Shown: positions 16,890 through 25,753, counted from the stretch's first letter. The stretch: 64,000 nucleotides of DNA from Bacillota bacterium (GCA_023393125.1 JAEWMQ010000038.1:65098-129097); one strand, 5' to 3'. Notes: generated by a model from the letters alone, not told the origin. Program-made: numbers and translations.

Positions 16890-17393
16890 TCACTCCTCGT
16901 TAAAATAAGTTCTATACATCTTTTGAATATCAAGAAAATCTTTTGGGCAATGCCAATGCCACTTTAAATATCCCGCTTCATTTTCACACATCTGTTTATT
17001 TGGCAACGTGTATATCGAAGATAGTTTGCATTCATATAAAAGTGATATAAAATGTCCTCGATTATTAGATTTTATATTAATAATATTGGATATAGCTATA
17101 GGTGTAGAATTATATTCAACAATAGTTCCAATTTCCTTAAGCGCAGCTCTTTCTATACATATTTGTGGTGATTCCTTAAATCGTATAATCCTACCTGGAA
17201 TATGCCATCCTCTCCCACAAAATTCATCATTTCTCCAAGCTAATAATATTCTCCCCTCCTCATCTCTAATAAGTAGATCAATATTTATCATAGGTGTTAT
17301 TCGAGAGGTAAATAAAAAGACTTCTTCTGGTAATCCTTTATTAGCATCGGATATCTGTGTGTCTAGAAATTCTATTGCCAAATTAATGTCCAT
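16890..17393 (-). CDS. Nudix hydrolase, GDP-mannose mannosyl hydrolase-like
   Basis: The 167-residue protein has a modified Nudix box, GRIIRFKESPQICIERAALK followed by EIG. One extra residue between Gly and Glu and the R-x4-E ending match the Gmm/NudD subgroup, which hydrolyses GDP-mannose at the sugar carbon rather than the usual Nudix pattern. The PGRIIRFKE and WHIPG context also fits. It could control a nucleotide-sugar pool or act on an intermediate of this cluster. The ATG has an AGGAGG site; the gene lies between the ThDP enzyme and the methyltransferase. Confidence 0.8.
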   Translation of the reverse strand: MDINLAIEFLDTQISDANKGLPEEVFLFTSRITPMINIDLLIRDEEGRILLAWRNDEFCGRGWHIPGRIIRFKESPQICIERAALKEIGTIVEYNSTPIAISNIINIKSNNRGHFISLLYECKLSSIYTLPNKQMCENEAGYLKWHWHCPKDFLDIQKMYRTYFNEE

Positions 17394-17449
17394 TGCTTCC
17401 TCCTAGGCTTTCATATCACTATTAACGCTTAATTTTATAGTGAATTATA

Positions 17450-19246
17450 TCATTCCTTAATACAAATCATATTTTCCTTAAACTCTTCTCTGTCTAAAAA
17501 TGGCCATAAATCTTCCATTGGTTTTGACATCATCTTTCCATCAGGTAACTTGATTGAAATGACTTTTGGCATAGTGGGTTGTTCAGGGTTCAAACATAAA
17601 TCACATATTACGGGTCCATTGCTTGATAATACTTCTCCCACTTTTTCTCTTAATTCGGTATTATTATGTATTCTCATGTTCTTGATATGATAAGCCTCTG
17701 CTTGCCTACATACATCCGGCAATGTTACCTCACTATCCTTTTGACTTGCCACATAAAAACCATCAAAGTGATTACGCTGCATACCTGTAATGGCTGCATA
17801 TCCTTTATTATTAAAAATAAAAATCTTTATCGGAAGCTGATGTCTTGCCAAAGTCTCTAGCTCTTGTACATTAAATTGAAATCCTCCATCTCCATTAATA
17901 CAAATAGTGCGTTGTCCACTTGCCAAACAAGCTGAAATACTGGCTGGTAATCCAAAACCCATTGAACCAAACCCTTCATTATTAAAGAGACGTTGACCTT
18001 TTTTTATCTTAAAAGCCTGCATTGTAATTTCACTACAACTTCCTGAACTACCTGGTACTATAACATCTTCTTTTGATAGTAGTTCACTTAATATTTCCAT
18101 AAAACAATATGGATTAACATAGTCCTTCTCCTCCCAATATTCCGGCTTAATCACTGAGTATTGCTTTCTCATTCTATTACAATAGTCCTTCCAATCCGTA
18201 TTCTCATTAATATGGATTTCTTCTTTTCGACTTAGGATTTCTTCTAACACTAATTTAGCATCCTCTGCAATCTTAACAGCAATAGGCATATCCATTTTAC
18301 TTATTTCCTTTTCATCAATATCTACCATCACCTTGGTCGCATACGGTGCAAAGTTTTGATGATTATAAGCAGTCTGACCTAAATCTAATCTAGCTCCTAT
18401 AACAAGTAAAAAATCACAATTTTGCTGTATAAAATTAGCTGCTCTCTGCCCTATAGCACCCGGTCTTCCGTAGTTACATGCATCCATTTCATCAAAAAAG
18501 TCTACCACTTTCCAAGTACTTAATACAGGAATGTTCAAGTATTCTACCAGTTCTAGGAATTGCTCTTTAGCATTTGCTAATCTTACACCATTTCCTACTA
18601 ATATACAGGGTCTTTGAGATTGGTTAAGTAGTTGAATCAAATCTCCTACTGGTTTGTTAAGCTTTTGCTTTCTCTCTTCTTGTTGCTCCTCTGGTAACAC
18701 AAATCCTATTAACTTTTCTTCATCGATCATAGCCGCCTGCACATCTAGAGGAATATCTATCCAAACTGGCCCTTTACGACCATTTAACGCAAGATAAGCG
18801 GCCTTTTCTAGATGATATTTTATTTCTTCTGGTCTCTCTATCATAACAGCGTATTTAGTAATCGGTTTGACAATGTTTGTAATATCTACTTCTTGATATC
18901 CCATCTGCCTTACGCCATAATTTTTAGCTAAATCTGATGTTTTAACTTGCCCTGATATGATTAAACATGGAGTTGAGTCTACGTATGCTGCTGCCACACC
19001 TGTAACAGCATTAGTCCCCCCCGGACCTGTAGTCACAATTCCTACCCCTATATGATTGGTACATTCTGCATAAGCTTCTACACAAATACTAACAGCTTGC
19101 TCATTTTGATTGCATATATACTGAAACTTTTTTGATTTTCCTACAGAATCAACCAGATGCATGCAGCCTCCACCCGAAATCATAAAAACATGTTTAATAC
19201 CTAGCTGTTCAATAAACTTAACCACATAGTCAGATAATTTTATCAT
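17450..19246 (-). CDS. Thiamine-diphosphate enzyme, acetolactate synthase-like (YerE candidate)
   Basis: The 598-residue protein has the three-domain ThDP fold of acetolactate synthase: N-terminal Pyr domain with the activating Glu (CNQNEQAVS) and GPGGTNAVTG, a central nucleotide/FAD-like domain, and a C-terminal PP domain with the cofactor motif NGDGGFQFN...FIFNN. Isoleucine-pathway partners (ilvN, ilvC) are absent. It sits in a glycan operon with rfbFGH. In Yersinia a ThDP flavoenzyme of this type, YerE, adds a two-carbon unit from pyruvate to C4 of CDP-4-keto-3,6-dideoxyglucose to make yersiniose. The same chemistry is my preferred inference here. A generic pyruvate carboligase is the alternative. 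Confidence 0.8.
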   Translation of the reverse strand: MIKLSDYVVKFIEQLGIKHVFMISGGGCMHLVDSVGKSKKFQYICNQNEQAVSICVEAYAECTNHIGVGIVTTGPGGTNAVTGVAAAYVDSTPCLIISGQVKTSDLAKNYGVRQMGYQEVDITNIVKPITKYAVMIERPEEIKYHLEKAAYLALNGRKGPVWIDIPLDVQAAMIDEEKLIGFVLPEEQQEERKQKLNKPVGDLIQLLNQSQRPCILVGNGVRLANAKEQFLELVEYLNIPVLSTWKVVDFFDEMDACNYGRPGAIGQRAANFIQQNCDFLLVIGARLDLGQTAYNHQNFAPYATKVMVDIDEKEISKMDMPIAVKIAEDAKLVLEEILSRKEEIHINENTDWKDYCNRMRKQYSVIKPEYWEEKDYVNPYCFMEILSELLSKEDVIVPGSSGSCSEITMQAFKIKKGQRLFNNEGFGSMGFGLPASISACLASGQRTICINGDGGFQFNVQELETLARHQLPIKIFIFNNKGYAAITGMQRNHFDGFYVASQKDSEVTLPDVCRQAEAYHIKNMRIHNNTELREKVGEVLSSNGPVICDLCLNPEQPTMPKVISIKLPDGKMMSKPMEDLWPFLDREEFKENMICIKE

Positions 19247-19275
19247 TACTTATTCACTCCATCTATTTTAGTTTA

Positions 19276-20793
19276 CTAATTTCTGTCAATCATTTCTTTT
19301 GTTATGTATACTGTTGTTTTTCTTGGACTTGAAAAATCTTCTGCTTCATAATAAGAGTCATCAGCATAATGTTTAGTAGATATCTCTTCAAATACACATC
19401 CTGTTTTTGATTCAAAGCTATGCTTGCAATATCTTTCTACTACACTAGATTCTCCAGGGTTAATACACATTTCTTTTTCGTCTAATTTAACAACAAGATC
19501 TCCATAAAGTACATTGAATGTTTCTTCTTTTATTACATGATAATGACTTGGGTGTTTTTGTCCTGGTAATAACACTAATAATTTTTTGCAGTACTCTCTA
19601 TTAACACAAGTAATAATTGCCACGCCTGTTTCCTTAAAATGCTCAATTCCATAATGATGTGAAATCTCGCAGGTACTATTAACAGGAACTACTACTCCAC
19701 TCTTTTTTAATACACCAATAATCTCCCGAAGTGCTTGTTCTATAGCATCTCTATTATCAGATTTGGCTACGTCTTGTAGCATAATTGCTTGATTAGGCAA
19801 TAGGTCATTATTAGCATAAAATACATTATATTTAGACAAGTCATTGGCAACCATTTGTCCTAAAGTACATGGAAATGCACAGTACAAATCTTCTCTTTGT
19901 AATTTTTCTCCCTTTTTTATTACCTTATTGGCAAAAACACCTCTTCTTAAAGCCTGTAAATCCGATCTTTCTTTTTCTGTAGAAATGTATCTACCTTTTT
20001 CAATTCCACAAATAGCATAGGTTTCTACAGCTGCCTCTAGCCATTTTCTAATCTGTTCTGGTGTAGCAGAATACTCATTTAATTTAATTTGTTCTGTTGC
20101 CAATCCAACATGTTTTTCAAAAACTCTAGCGCCTTTAGCTATAGCAATTCTAATAGGTAACATATTATATGGAGATTCATGAGTCGAAAAGCCTATAATA
20201 CATTGTGGAAATAAACTTTTATATAGATCAATTTGATTCATTTGTAAGTCTTCATTCATAGTTGGATATTCTGCTATACAATGCATCAAAGTTACCGTTA
20301 TTTTTCTGTGTTTAAAAAAGTCCATAACATGTTGAATTTCTTGTAGATCAGCACCTGCCGCAGACATGATAACAGGCTTTTCTGCTACTGCCACTTTTTC
20401 AAGTAATGGCCAATCACCAAAAGAACAACTTGCTATTTTTATAAATTCATATCCTTGTTCTATAATAATCTCTACGCTTTTTTCATCAAAAGGTGTACAT
20501 ATAGTTAAAAAACCATTTTTCTTTGCTTCATTAAGCATCTCGTCAAACTGTTCCTTCATTAACCTTGTATCCTCAAAGCGCTTTATATTTTTTATATCAT
20601 TTCTGCCTTTGTAATCAGGATGAATAAATGTATCTAACTGCCTATACTGAAATTTTATAGCAAATTCAAATACTTCTTCAAAGTCAGTTACTACATCCTT
20701 AAGTGCCTTAATAATAGCTTTGCCATGCTCTATATCTCCTTGATGATTATTTGCCATTTCAAAAATAAAAAGTGGTTTATCTGTTCTATTCAT
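19276..20793 (-). CDS. NeuB-like sialate/nonulosonate synthase fused to SAF and cupin domains
   Basis: Residues about 5-280 match the NeuB TIM barrel (EMANNHQGD, AIKFQYRQLDTF, HCIAEYPTM, GFSTHE, FEKHVGL), which condenses PEP with an aldose. Residues about 285-360 form a SAF (antifreeze-like) domain (RRGVFANKVIKKGEKL). The last 140 residues are a cupin with HPSHYH...E metal ligands and HYADDSYYEAED, resembling D-lyxose-isomerase-type cupins. Standard NeuB ends after the SAF domain near residue 350, so this is a 505-residue fusion. No NeuC epimerase or NeuA CMP-transferase is in the window. The GTG three codons upstream is possible, but the ATG at 20793 has the better AAGGTGA spacing, just past the rfbG stop. 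Confidence 0.82.
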   Translation of the reverse strand: MNRTDKPLFIFEMANNHQGDIEHGKAIIKALKDVVTDFEEVFEFAIKFQYRQLDTFIHPDYKGRNDIKNIKRFEDTRLMKEQFDEMLNEAKKNGFLTICTPFDEKSVEIIIEQGYEFIKIASCSFGDWPLLEKVAVAEKPVIMSAAGADLQEIQHVMDFFKHRKITVTLMHCIAEYPTMNEDLQMNQIDLYKSLFPQCIIGFSTHESPYNMLPIRIAIAKGARVFEKHVGLATEQIKLNEYSATPEQIRKWLEAAVETYAICGIEKGRYISTEKERSDLQALRRGVFANKVIKKGEKLQREDLYCAFPCTLGQMVANDLSKYNVFYANNDLLPNQAIMLQDVAKSDNRDAIEQALREIIGVLKKSGVVVPVNSTCEISHHYGIEHFKETGVAIITCVNREYCKKLLVLLPGQKHPSHYHVIKEETFNVLYGDLVVKLDEKEMCINPGESSVVERYCKHSFESKTGCVFEEISTKHYADDSYYEAEDFSSPRKTTVYITKEMIDRN

Positions 20794-20798
20794 TGTAA

Positions 20799-21881
20799 TC
20801 ACCTTTCTGTCCTAGCCATATAATTCGCATATTCTTTTATTTGTTTTAAACATAATGTGTAGGGATCATCTACTGTATAACTTTTATACCATTCAACTGT
20901 ATAAAAGAGTGTTTCTCGTATATTCCAAGTTGGCTTCCACCCTAGTATAAAATAACTTTTGCTAATATCTAAGTTCAAGAAATTAGTCTCATGTACCCAA
21001 TGACTTGTTTTTTCTAGTTCACCTTTTCCATAAAGGACTATCAAATCATCTACAAGTGTTTCTACCGACACCAATGATTCTAGTAAAGGGCCAAAATTCC
21101 AACTGGTGCTATATTGTTCAGGCGAGTAAGTCATCTTCTCTCCTAATAATAAATAGCCACTTAGTGGGTCTAAAACATGCTGCCATGGACGTACAGATTG
21201 TGGATTTCTAATTTTAATCTTCTCATTATTCTCTAGCGCTTTTATACAATCAGGTATAATACGATTTTCAGACCAGTCACCACCACCTATTACATTTCCT
21301 GCTCTTACCGTAGCAATAGCTGTATGATGCACTGAATAATTATTCGGATTCATAAAAGATTGTCTCCAAGAGCTTATAGCTATTTCTGCCGCTGCTTTTG
21401 AAGAACTATAGGGATCATATCCTCCTAGTGCATCTTCTTCTTTATATCCCCATATTTGTTCCTTATTGCTATAACACTTATCTGTAGTTACAAAAATTCC
21501 AACTCGTGCACTATATACTTGCCTCATGCACTCTAAGACATTTATAGTTCCCATTACATTAGTCATATAAGTATCTACTGGTGCTTGGTAGGATTCATAC
21601 ACAAGTGGCTGCGCTGCTAAATGAAATACATATTCCGGCTTATATTCTTCAAATACATTTTTCAACCTATTGATATCTCTTATATCACCTCTTATATCAA
21701 CCATTCTATCTTGTAGTTGAGTTAAGACAAATATATCCTTTGGAGAATTAGGTTCCAACGCATAACCAATAACTTTAGCTCCTAATTCAAGTAACCAAAT
21801 ACATAGCCAAGAACCTTTAAACCCTGTATGTCCTGTCACCAATACCACTTTATCTTTATAAATATTGTTAAAATTATCCAT
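20799..21881 (-). CDS. rfbG: CDP-glucose 4,6-dehydratase
   Basis: RfbG converts CDP-glucose to CDP-4-keto-6-deoxyglucose. The 360-residue SDR has the NAD motif VTGHTGFKGSWL, a TTDK(C) catalytic segment (VFVTTDKCYSN-like), the YDPYSSSK Tyr-x3-Lys site and the RAGNVIGGGDWSENRIIPDC stretch characteristic of this enzyme. I start at the ATG at 21881, 2 bp after the rfbF stop and with AAGGTG upstream; a second ATG six codons earlier lies inside rfbF. It forms the classic rfbF-rfbG-rfbH pathway with its neighbours, though gene order here is H-F-G. Confidence 0.93.
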   Translation of the reverse strand: MDNFNNIYKDKVVLVTGHTGFKGSWLCIWLLELGAKVIGYALEPNSPKDIFVLTQLQDRMVDIRGDIRDINRLKNVFEEYKPEYVFHLAAQPLVYESYQAPVDTYMTNVMGTINVLECMRQVYSARVGIFVTTDKCYSNKEQIWGYKEEDALGGYDPYSSSKAAAEIAISSWRQSFMNPNNYSVHHTAIATVRAGNVIGGGDWSENRIIPDCIKALENNEKIKIRNPQSVRPWQHVLDPLSGYLLLGEKMTYSPEQYSTSWNFGPLLESLVSVETLVDDLIVLYGKGELEKTSHWVHETNFLNLDISKSYFILGWKPTWNIRETLFYTVEWYKSYTVDDPYTLCLKQIKEYANYMARTER

Positions 21882-21883
21882 TA

Positions 21884-22657
21884 TTACCACACCTTCCAAA
21901 ATGCCTTATTTTCTTTCCACATTTGATTAAGGTGATAAATATCTCTTTCATTATCCATGCATGCCCATAGACCATCATGAGTAAATACGCCTATTTCCCC
22001 TTGTTCTGCAAGATGCTCAAAAGTGCCATATTCTAAGTCACATGCCTCATCTTCAGATAAATAATTGAGTAATTCTTTATTAAACACCATAAATCCCCCA
22101 TTAATAAGACCTTGTGAAGTCTGAGCCTTTTCCTTAAAAGAAGCCAACACATCTCCATCTGTTCTGAGCTCTCCAAAACGTGCTGGTGGATGAACACCAG
22201 AAATCGTCACCATTTTATTGGTTCTTAAATGAAAATCTATTAATTCATTTATATTAATATCAGCTACACCATCTCCATAAGTTAATAGATTAACATCATC
22301 CGTCAAATATTTCTCAATACGTTTTAATCTACCACCTTTAAGCGTATCTACTCCTGTATCAATTAATGTAATCTTCCAATCTTGTTCATCATGGTGCGTC
22401 AGATAAGTCACTTCTCCTGTACCTATATCAATTGTAAAATCATCTTGTTTTGTTGCATAATGTAAAAAATAATTCTTTATCAAATCTGCTTTATACCCTA
22501 AACATAAAACAAATTCTTTAATACCATAGTAAGAATAGATTTTCATAATATGCCAGATAATTGGTTTACCACCTATTTCCACCATAGGTTTTGGTAATAG
22601 CTGAGAAATTTCTCCCAACCTTGTTCCATATCCCCCTGCTAAAATAACTAATTTCAT
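21884..22657 (-). CDS. rfbF: Glucose-1-phosphate cytidylyltransferase
   Basis: RfbF makes CDP-glucose from CTP and glucose-1-phosphate, the committed step to CDP-3,6-dideoxyhexoses. The 257-residue product has the nucleotidyltransferase signature LAGGYGTRLGEISQLLPKPM, then GGKPIIWHIMKIYS and the NGGFMVFN-like sugar-binding motif (LINGGFMVFNKELL). Length equals that of characterised RfbF. It starts behind AGGGGG and runs directly into rfbG. Confidence 0.95.
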   Translation of the reverse strand: MKLVILAGGYGTRLGEISQLLPKPMVEIGGKPIIWHIMKIYSYYGIKEFVLCLGYKADLIKNYFLHYATKQDDFTIDIGTGEVTYLTHHDEQDWKITLIDTGVDTLKGGRLKRIEKYLTDDVNLLTYGDGVADININELIDFHLRTNKMVTISGVHPPARFGELRTDGDVLASFKEKAQTSQGLINGGFMVFNKELLNYLSEDEACDLEYGTFEHLAEQGEIGVFTHDGLWACMDNERDIYHLNQMWKENKAFWKVW

Positions 22658-22680
22658 ATTTTCCCCCTATTCATTCCGTC

Positions 22681-24045
22681 TTATTTCATGTTATCATTAA
22701 CAAACTCATGTAATGTTTGAATCATATAATCTAACATAGGTTTTGTCATTCCTGGATAAACACCTATCCAAAAAGTACTATTCATAATGCGGTCTGTTTG
22801 TAATAATTCACCTACTACTCTATAACTCTCTTTTGCTTCTCGTAACTCATCAAAGCAAGGTTGTCTCATAATATTCCCAGCAAACAACATACGTGTTTGA
22901 ATACCACGACTTTCTATGTATTGCACTACATCATCTCTACAAAAAGAAACATCTTCTTTTAGAGTAATAAGGAAACCAAACCAACTCGGATTACTCTTAT
23001 CTACTGCTTCTGGCAAGAGGAAAAACTCCGTCAAATCAGCTAATCCCTTCTTTAAATAAGCCCAATTTTTTTGCCTTTCTTTAATAAAGTGTGGTAATTT
23101 TTTTAGTTGTGCACATCCTATGGCTGCTTGCATATCTGTTACTTTTAAATTATAACCAAAGTGGGAATACACATATTTATGATCATATCCCTTAGGAAGT
23201 TCACCAAACTGTCCTGTAAAACGATGCTTACAAGTATTATCTTGCCCCGATGCACAAAAACAGTCCCTTCCCCAATCCCTAAATGATTCTACAATTTGTT
23301 TTAGTTCTATATGATTGGTGTATACAGCTCCACCTTCTCCCATTGTCATATGATGTGGTGGATAAAAGCTAGACGTTCCAATATCACCTATCGTTCCTGT
23401 ATAACACCATTCTCCCTTGTAATAATACTGAGAACCTAATGCATCACAATTATCTTCTACTAGCCAGAGCTTATATTTGTCACAAAATGTCTTCACTGCT
23501 TCTATATCAAAAGGATTTCCTAAGGTATGTGCAATCATGACCGCCTTTGTACGCTCACTTCTAGCATTTTCTAGTTGCTTCACATCTATATTGTACTGTG
23601 GCAATGTCACATCAACAAAAACAGGAATTGCACCATATTGAATAATAGGAGCAATAGTTGTCGGAAAACCTGCAGCTACTGTAATCACTTCATCGCCTTT
23701 TTGTATACGACGCTCTCCTAACTTGTGTGAAGTCAATGCCATAAAAGCTAGCAAATTAGCAGATGAACCTGAATTTGTTAGTGAGCAATATTTTACACCT
23801 AAAAATTTACTAAATTCCTTTTCAAATTGTTGACTATAACGCCCTGTAGTAAGCCAGAACTCTAAAGCAGAGTCCACTAAATTAATCATTTCATCTTCAT
23901 CAAAAACCCTGCCTCCATATGCAATACGTTCTCCAGGTACAAATACTTGTTGATTTTTGAAATTAATCTCATAATATTCTTTTATATTTTCTATTATTTT
24001 GGATTTAATTTGATTACTTTTTTTTAGTCTATTATCATATTGCAC
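22681..24045 (-). CDS. rfbH: CDP-4-keto-6-deoxyglucose 3-dehydrase (E1)
   Basis: RfbH/E1 is a PMP and 2Fe-2S enzyme of the DegT family that removes the C3 hydroxyl with an electron-supplying reductase. The usual PLP lysine is replaced by His (SFYPPHHMTMGEGGAV), and the iron-sulfur cysteines lie in DWGRDCFCASGQDNTC; both are hallmarks of E1 rather than an aminotransferase. The GTG at 24045 gives 454 residues with an AGGATGTG site. The frame also opens at a TTG at 24084, but that codon lies inside the -10 box of the promoter. No RfbI/E3 reductase is found nearby, so electrons must come from elsewhere. Confidence 0.9.
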   Translation of the reverse strand: MQYDNRLKKSNQIKSKIIENIKEYYEINFKNQQVFVPGERIAYGGRVFDEDEMINLVDSALEFWLTTGRYSQQFEKEFSKFLGVKYCSLTNSGSSANLLAFMALTSHKLGERRIQKGDEVITVAAGFPTTIAPIIQYGAIPVFVDVTLPQYNIDVKQLENARSERTKAVMIAHTLGNPFDIEAVKTFCDKYKLWLVEDNCDALGSQYYYKGEWCYTGTIGDIGTSSFYPPHHMTMGEGGAVYTNHIELKQIVESFRDWGRDCFCASGQDNTCKHRFTGQFGELPKGYDHKYVYSHFGYNLKVTDMQAAIGCAQLKKLPHFIKERQKNWAYLKKGLADLTEFFLLPEAVDKSNPSWFGFLITLKEDVSFCRDDVVQYIESRGIQTRMLFAGNIMRQPCFDELREAKESYRVVGELLQTDRIMNSTFWIGVYPGMTKPMLDYMIQTLHEFVNDNMK

Positions 24046-24083
24046 AACATCACATCCTAATATTTCACTTATATTTTTACTCA

Positions 24084-24112
24084 ATTATACATAATATTTT
24101 ATAATAAATCAA
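24084..24112 (-). promoter_or_regulatory. Promoter of the glycan operon
   Basis: TTGATT (24107-24112) and a perfect TATAAT (24084-24089) on the minus strand are spaced by 17 bp. Transcription would start near 24077, giving a leader of about 30 nt to the GTG start of rfbH. Genes downstream are spaced by 60 bp or less with no terminator that I can see, so all twelve down to the YfhO-like gene may share this promoter. Confidence 0.6.
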
Positions 24113-24269
24113 ATTATATAATATTATTAAATATTTAAATTAAAATATATTTTTTTAATACTCTTTACGACCTTTTAATATAATTAATTACACTTTTATA
24201 AACCTACAAAATATACAAAAATAAATTTCTTCTTTTTGTTAGGGAATCATTCTCATTAGTACATATATA

Positions 24270-24720
24270 TAAGTGTAAAACAAAATAAACAACTTCCTTC
24301 GGCATAATCACCTTCGGTTATAACTTGACGCGCTGACCAGGTCGACCAAGTCTCAATCTATTGTTATAGATACCTCTGGCTCTAAGGAACATGTTCGCTT
24401 GTGCACCACAAGTAATGCGCCATTCTGTAAGTTGTCAAAAAAGTTTTACACCTTATCAGTACCTAAACAAAGTTTCAAACCAGAGTCTTAAGGTCTTTGC
24501 TTCCTAGATAGGACAGTCCGGGCCTAGACTTTAAGAGCTCCTCACTCATGGTTGAACTTTCATAACTCTCTTAAGTAGGCACTACTTCTTATGCTAGTTG
24601 TGCTGAGGAGCCATTTCTATGCCTTGAAATAAGGTCTACTTAGTGAGCCAGGAAAGTTTTACCAGAGTCTGGGCAGCAAAAAAGCGGTAATCACGCATAG
24701 ACGTGATTACCGCTTTTTTT
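24270..24720 (+). ncRNA. Candidate structured noncoding RNA, family unknown
   Basis: This 450 nt stretch has no credible reading frame and is richer in G+C than its flanks. It folds into many consistent stems. A long-range helix joins 24270-24281 to 24443-24455 (GTGTAAAAC with GTTTTACAC plus flanking pairs). Nested inside is 24289-24295 with 24429-24435. Downstream, 24486-24496 pairs with 24524-24534 over 11 bp including one G-U, and GCTCCTCA near 24535 pairs with TGAGGAGC near 24605. Local hairpins include CTTGTG-CAC-CACAAG and AAGTAG-GCA-CTACTT. The G-U pair exists only if the plus strand is transcribed, and the 3' end is a strong terminator. A possible TTGTTA/TACATA promoter lies at about 24237-24266. 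I could not match RNase P, tmRNA, 6S, SRP or a known riboswitch. Confidence 0.6.
24678..24720 (+). terminator. Strong bidirectional terminator
   Basis: A perfect 12 bp stem (GCGGTAATCACG with CGTGATTACCGC, six-base loop) is flanked by A6 on the left and T7 on the right. It can end the candidate plus-strand RNA and, read on the other strand, the GGGtGRT operon whose stop lies at 24738. Confidence 0.92.
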
Positions 24721-24737
24721 ATTGTCCTAAAAGGGAA

Positions 24738-25739
24738 TTATTTATTCATAGCTTCTTCAATTGCTACTGCTACTGCAACTGTTGCGCCTACCATTGGGTT
24801 GTTACCCATACCGATAAGACCCATCATTTCTACGTGAGCAGGAACTGATGAAGAACCAGCGAATTGTGCATCTGAGTGCATTCTTCCCATAGTATCTGTC
24901 ATACCATAAGAAGCTGGACCAGCAGCCATGTTATCTGGGTGAAGTGTACGTCCTGTACCACCACCAGAAGCTACTGAGAAGTATTTTTTACCTTGTTCGA
25001 TACATTCTTTTTTGTATGTTCCAGCTACTGGGTGTTGGAAACGAGTTGGGTTAGTTGAGTTACCTGTGATAGATACGTCAACACCTTCCATATGCATGAT
25101 TGCAACACCTTCACGAACATCATCACAACCAAAACAACGAACTTTTGAACGTTCACCGTTTGAGTAAGCAATTTCTTTTACTACGTTTACTTTACCTGTC
25201 ATGTAATCAAATTGAGTTTGAACATATGTAAACCCATTGATACGAGAGATAATTTGAGCAGCATCTTTACCAAGACCATTTAAGATAACTCTTAAGTCTT
25301 CTTTACGAACTTTGTTTGCAGAACGTGCAATACCGATAGCACCTTCAGCAGCTGCAAAGCTTTCGTGACCTGCTAAGAATGCGAAACATTTTGTTTCTTC
25401 TCTAAGAAGCATAGCTCCTAAGTTACCATGACCAAGACCTACTTTACGGTCATCAGCTACAGAACCTGGGATACAGAAAGCTTGAAGACCTTCTCCAATA
25501 GCTTCTGCTGCTTCTGCTGCTTTGTGACAACCTTTTTTGAGAGCGATTGCAGCACCTACAACGTAAGCCCAACAAGCGTTTTCAAAAGCGATTGGTTGGA
25601 TTCCTTTTGTAATCTCATATGGATCAAAACCTTTTTCTACGCAGATTGCTCTCGCTTCTTCAAGATCTTTGATTCCGTATTTATTTAAAACAACGTTAAT
25701 TTGGTTAATTCTTCTATCATATGATTCAAATAATGGCAT
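24738..25739 (-). CDS. GGGtGRT family protein, function unknown
   Basis: The 333-residue protein carries the family's namesake motif, here GGGTGRTLHPDN (about 267-278). It is rich in Gly and Ala, has an exposed Cys pair region (CFGCDD) and no membrane segments. Families of this name are known from anaerobic Firmicutes next to a NifU-like gene, and no biochemical role is established that I know of. Here it is cotranscribed, 14 bp after the NifU-like gene, behind a consensus promoter. Codon choice looks like that of highly expressed genes. It begins at an ATG with GGGAGGTG. The pairing with an iron-sulfur scaffold-like protein suggests metal cofactor chemistry, which is inference. Confidence 0.85.
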   Translation of the reverse strand: MPLFESYDRRINQINVVLNKYGIKDLEEARAICVEKGFDPYEITKGIQPIAFENACWAYVVGAAIALKKGCHKAAEAAEAIGEGLQAFCIPGSVADDRKVGLGHGNLGAMLLREETKCFAFLAGHESFAAAEGAIGIARSANKVRKEDLRVILNGLGKDAAQIISRINGFTYVQTQFDYMTGKVNVVKEIAYSNGERSKVRCFGCDDVREGVAIMHMEGVDVSITGNSTNPTRFQHPVAGTYKKECIEQGKKYFSVASGGGTGRTLHPDNMAAGPASYGMTDTMGRMHSDAQFAGSSSVPAHVEMMGLIGMGNNPMVGATVAVAVAIEEAMNK

Positions 25740-25753
25740 TGTTTGGCACCTCC

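Noticed and set aside
17450..19246. Assigning the ThDP enzyme as ilvB of isoleucine/valine synthesis
   Set aside because: No regulatory subunit or other ilv gene is nearby, and it is embedded in a sugar operon; the family alone does not decide.
22681..24084. TTG at 24084 as rfbH start
   Set aside because: The codon overlaps the -10 box of the only good promoter and has no ribosome site; the GTG at 24045 does.
24270..24720. RNase P, tmRNA, 6S, SRP RNA or T-box identity for the structured region
   Set aside because: None of the conserved sequences I know for these (for example the GAGGAAAGTCC of RNase P, or the tmRNA end motif) is found on either strand; fragments such as ACAGTCCGGGC are too short to count.
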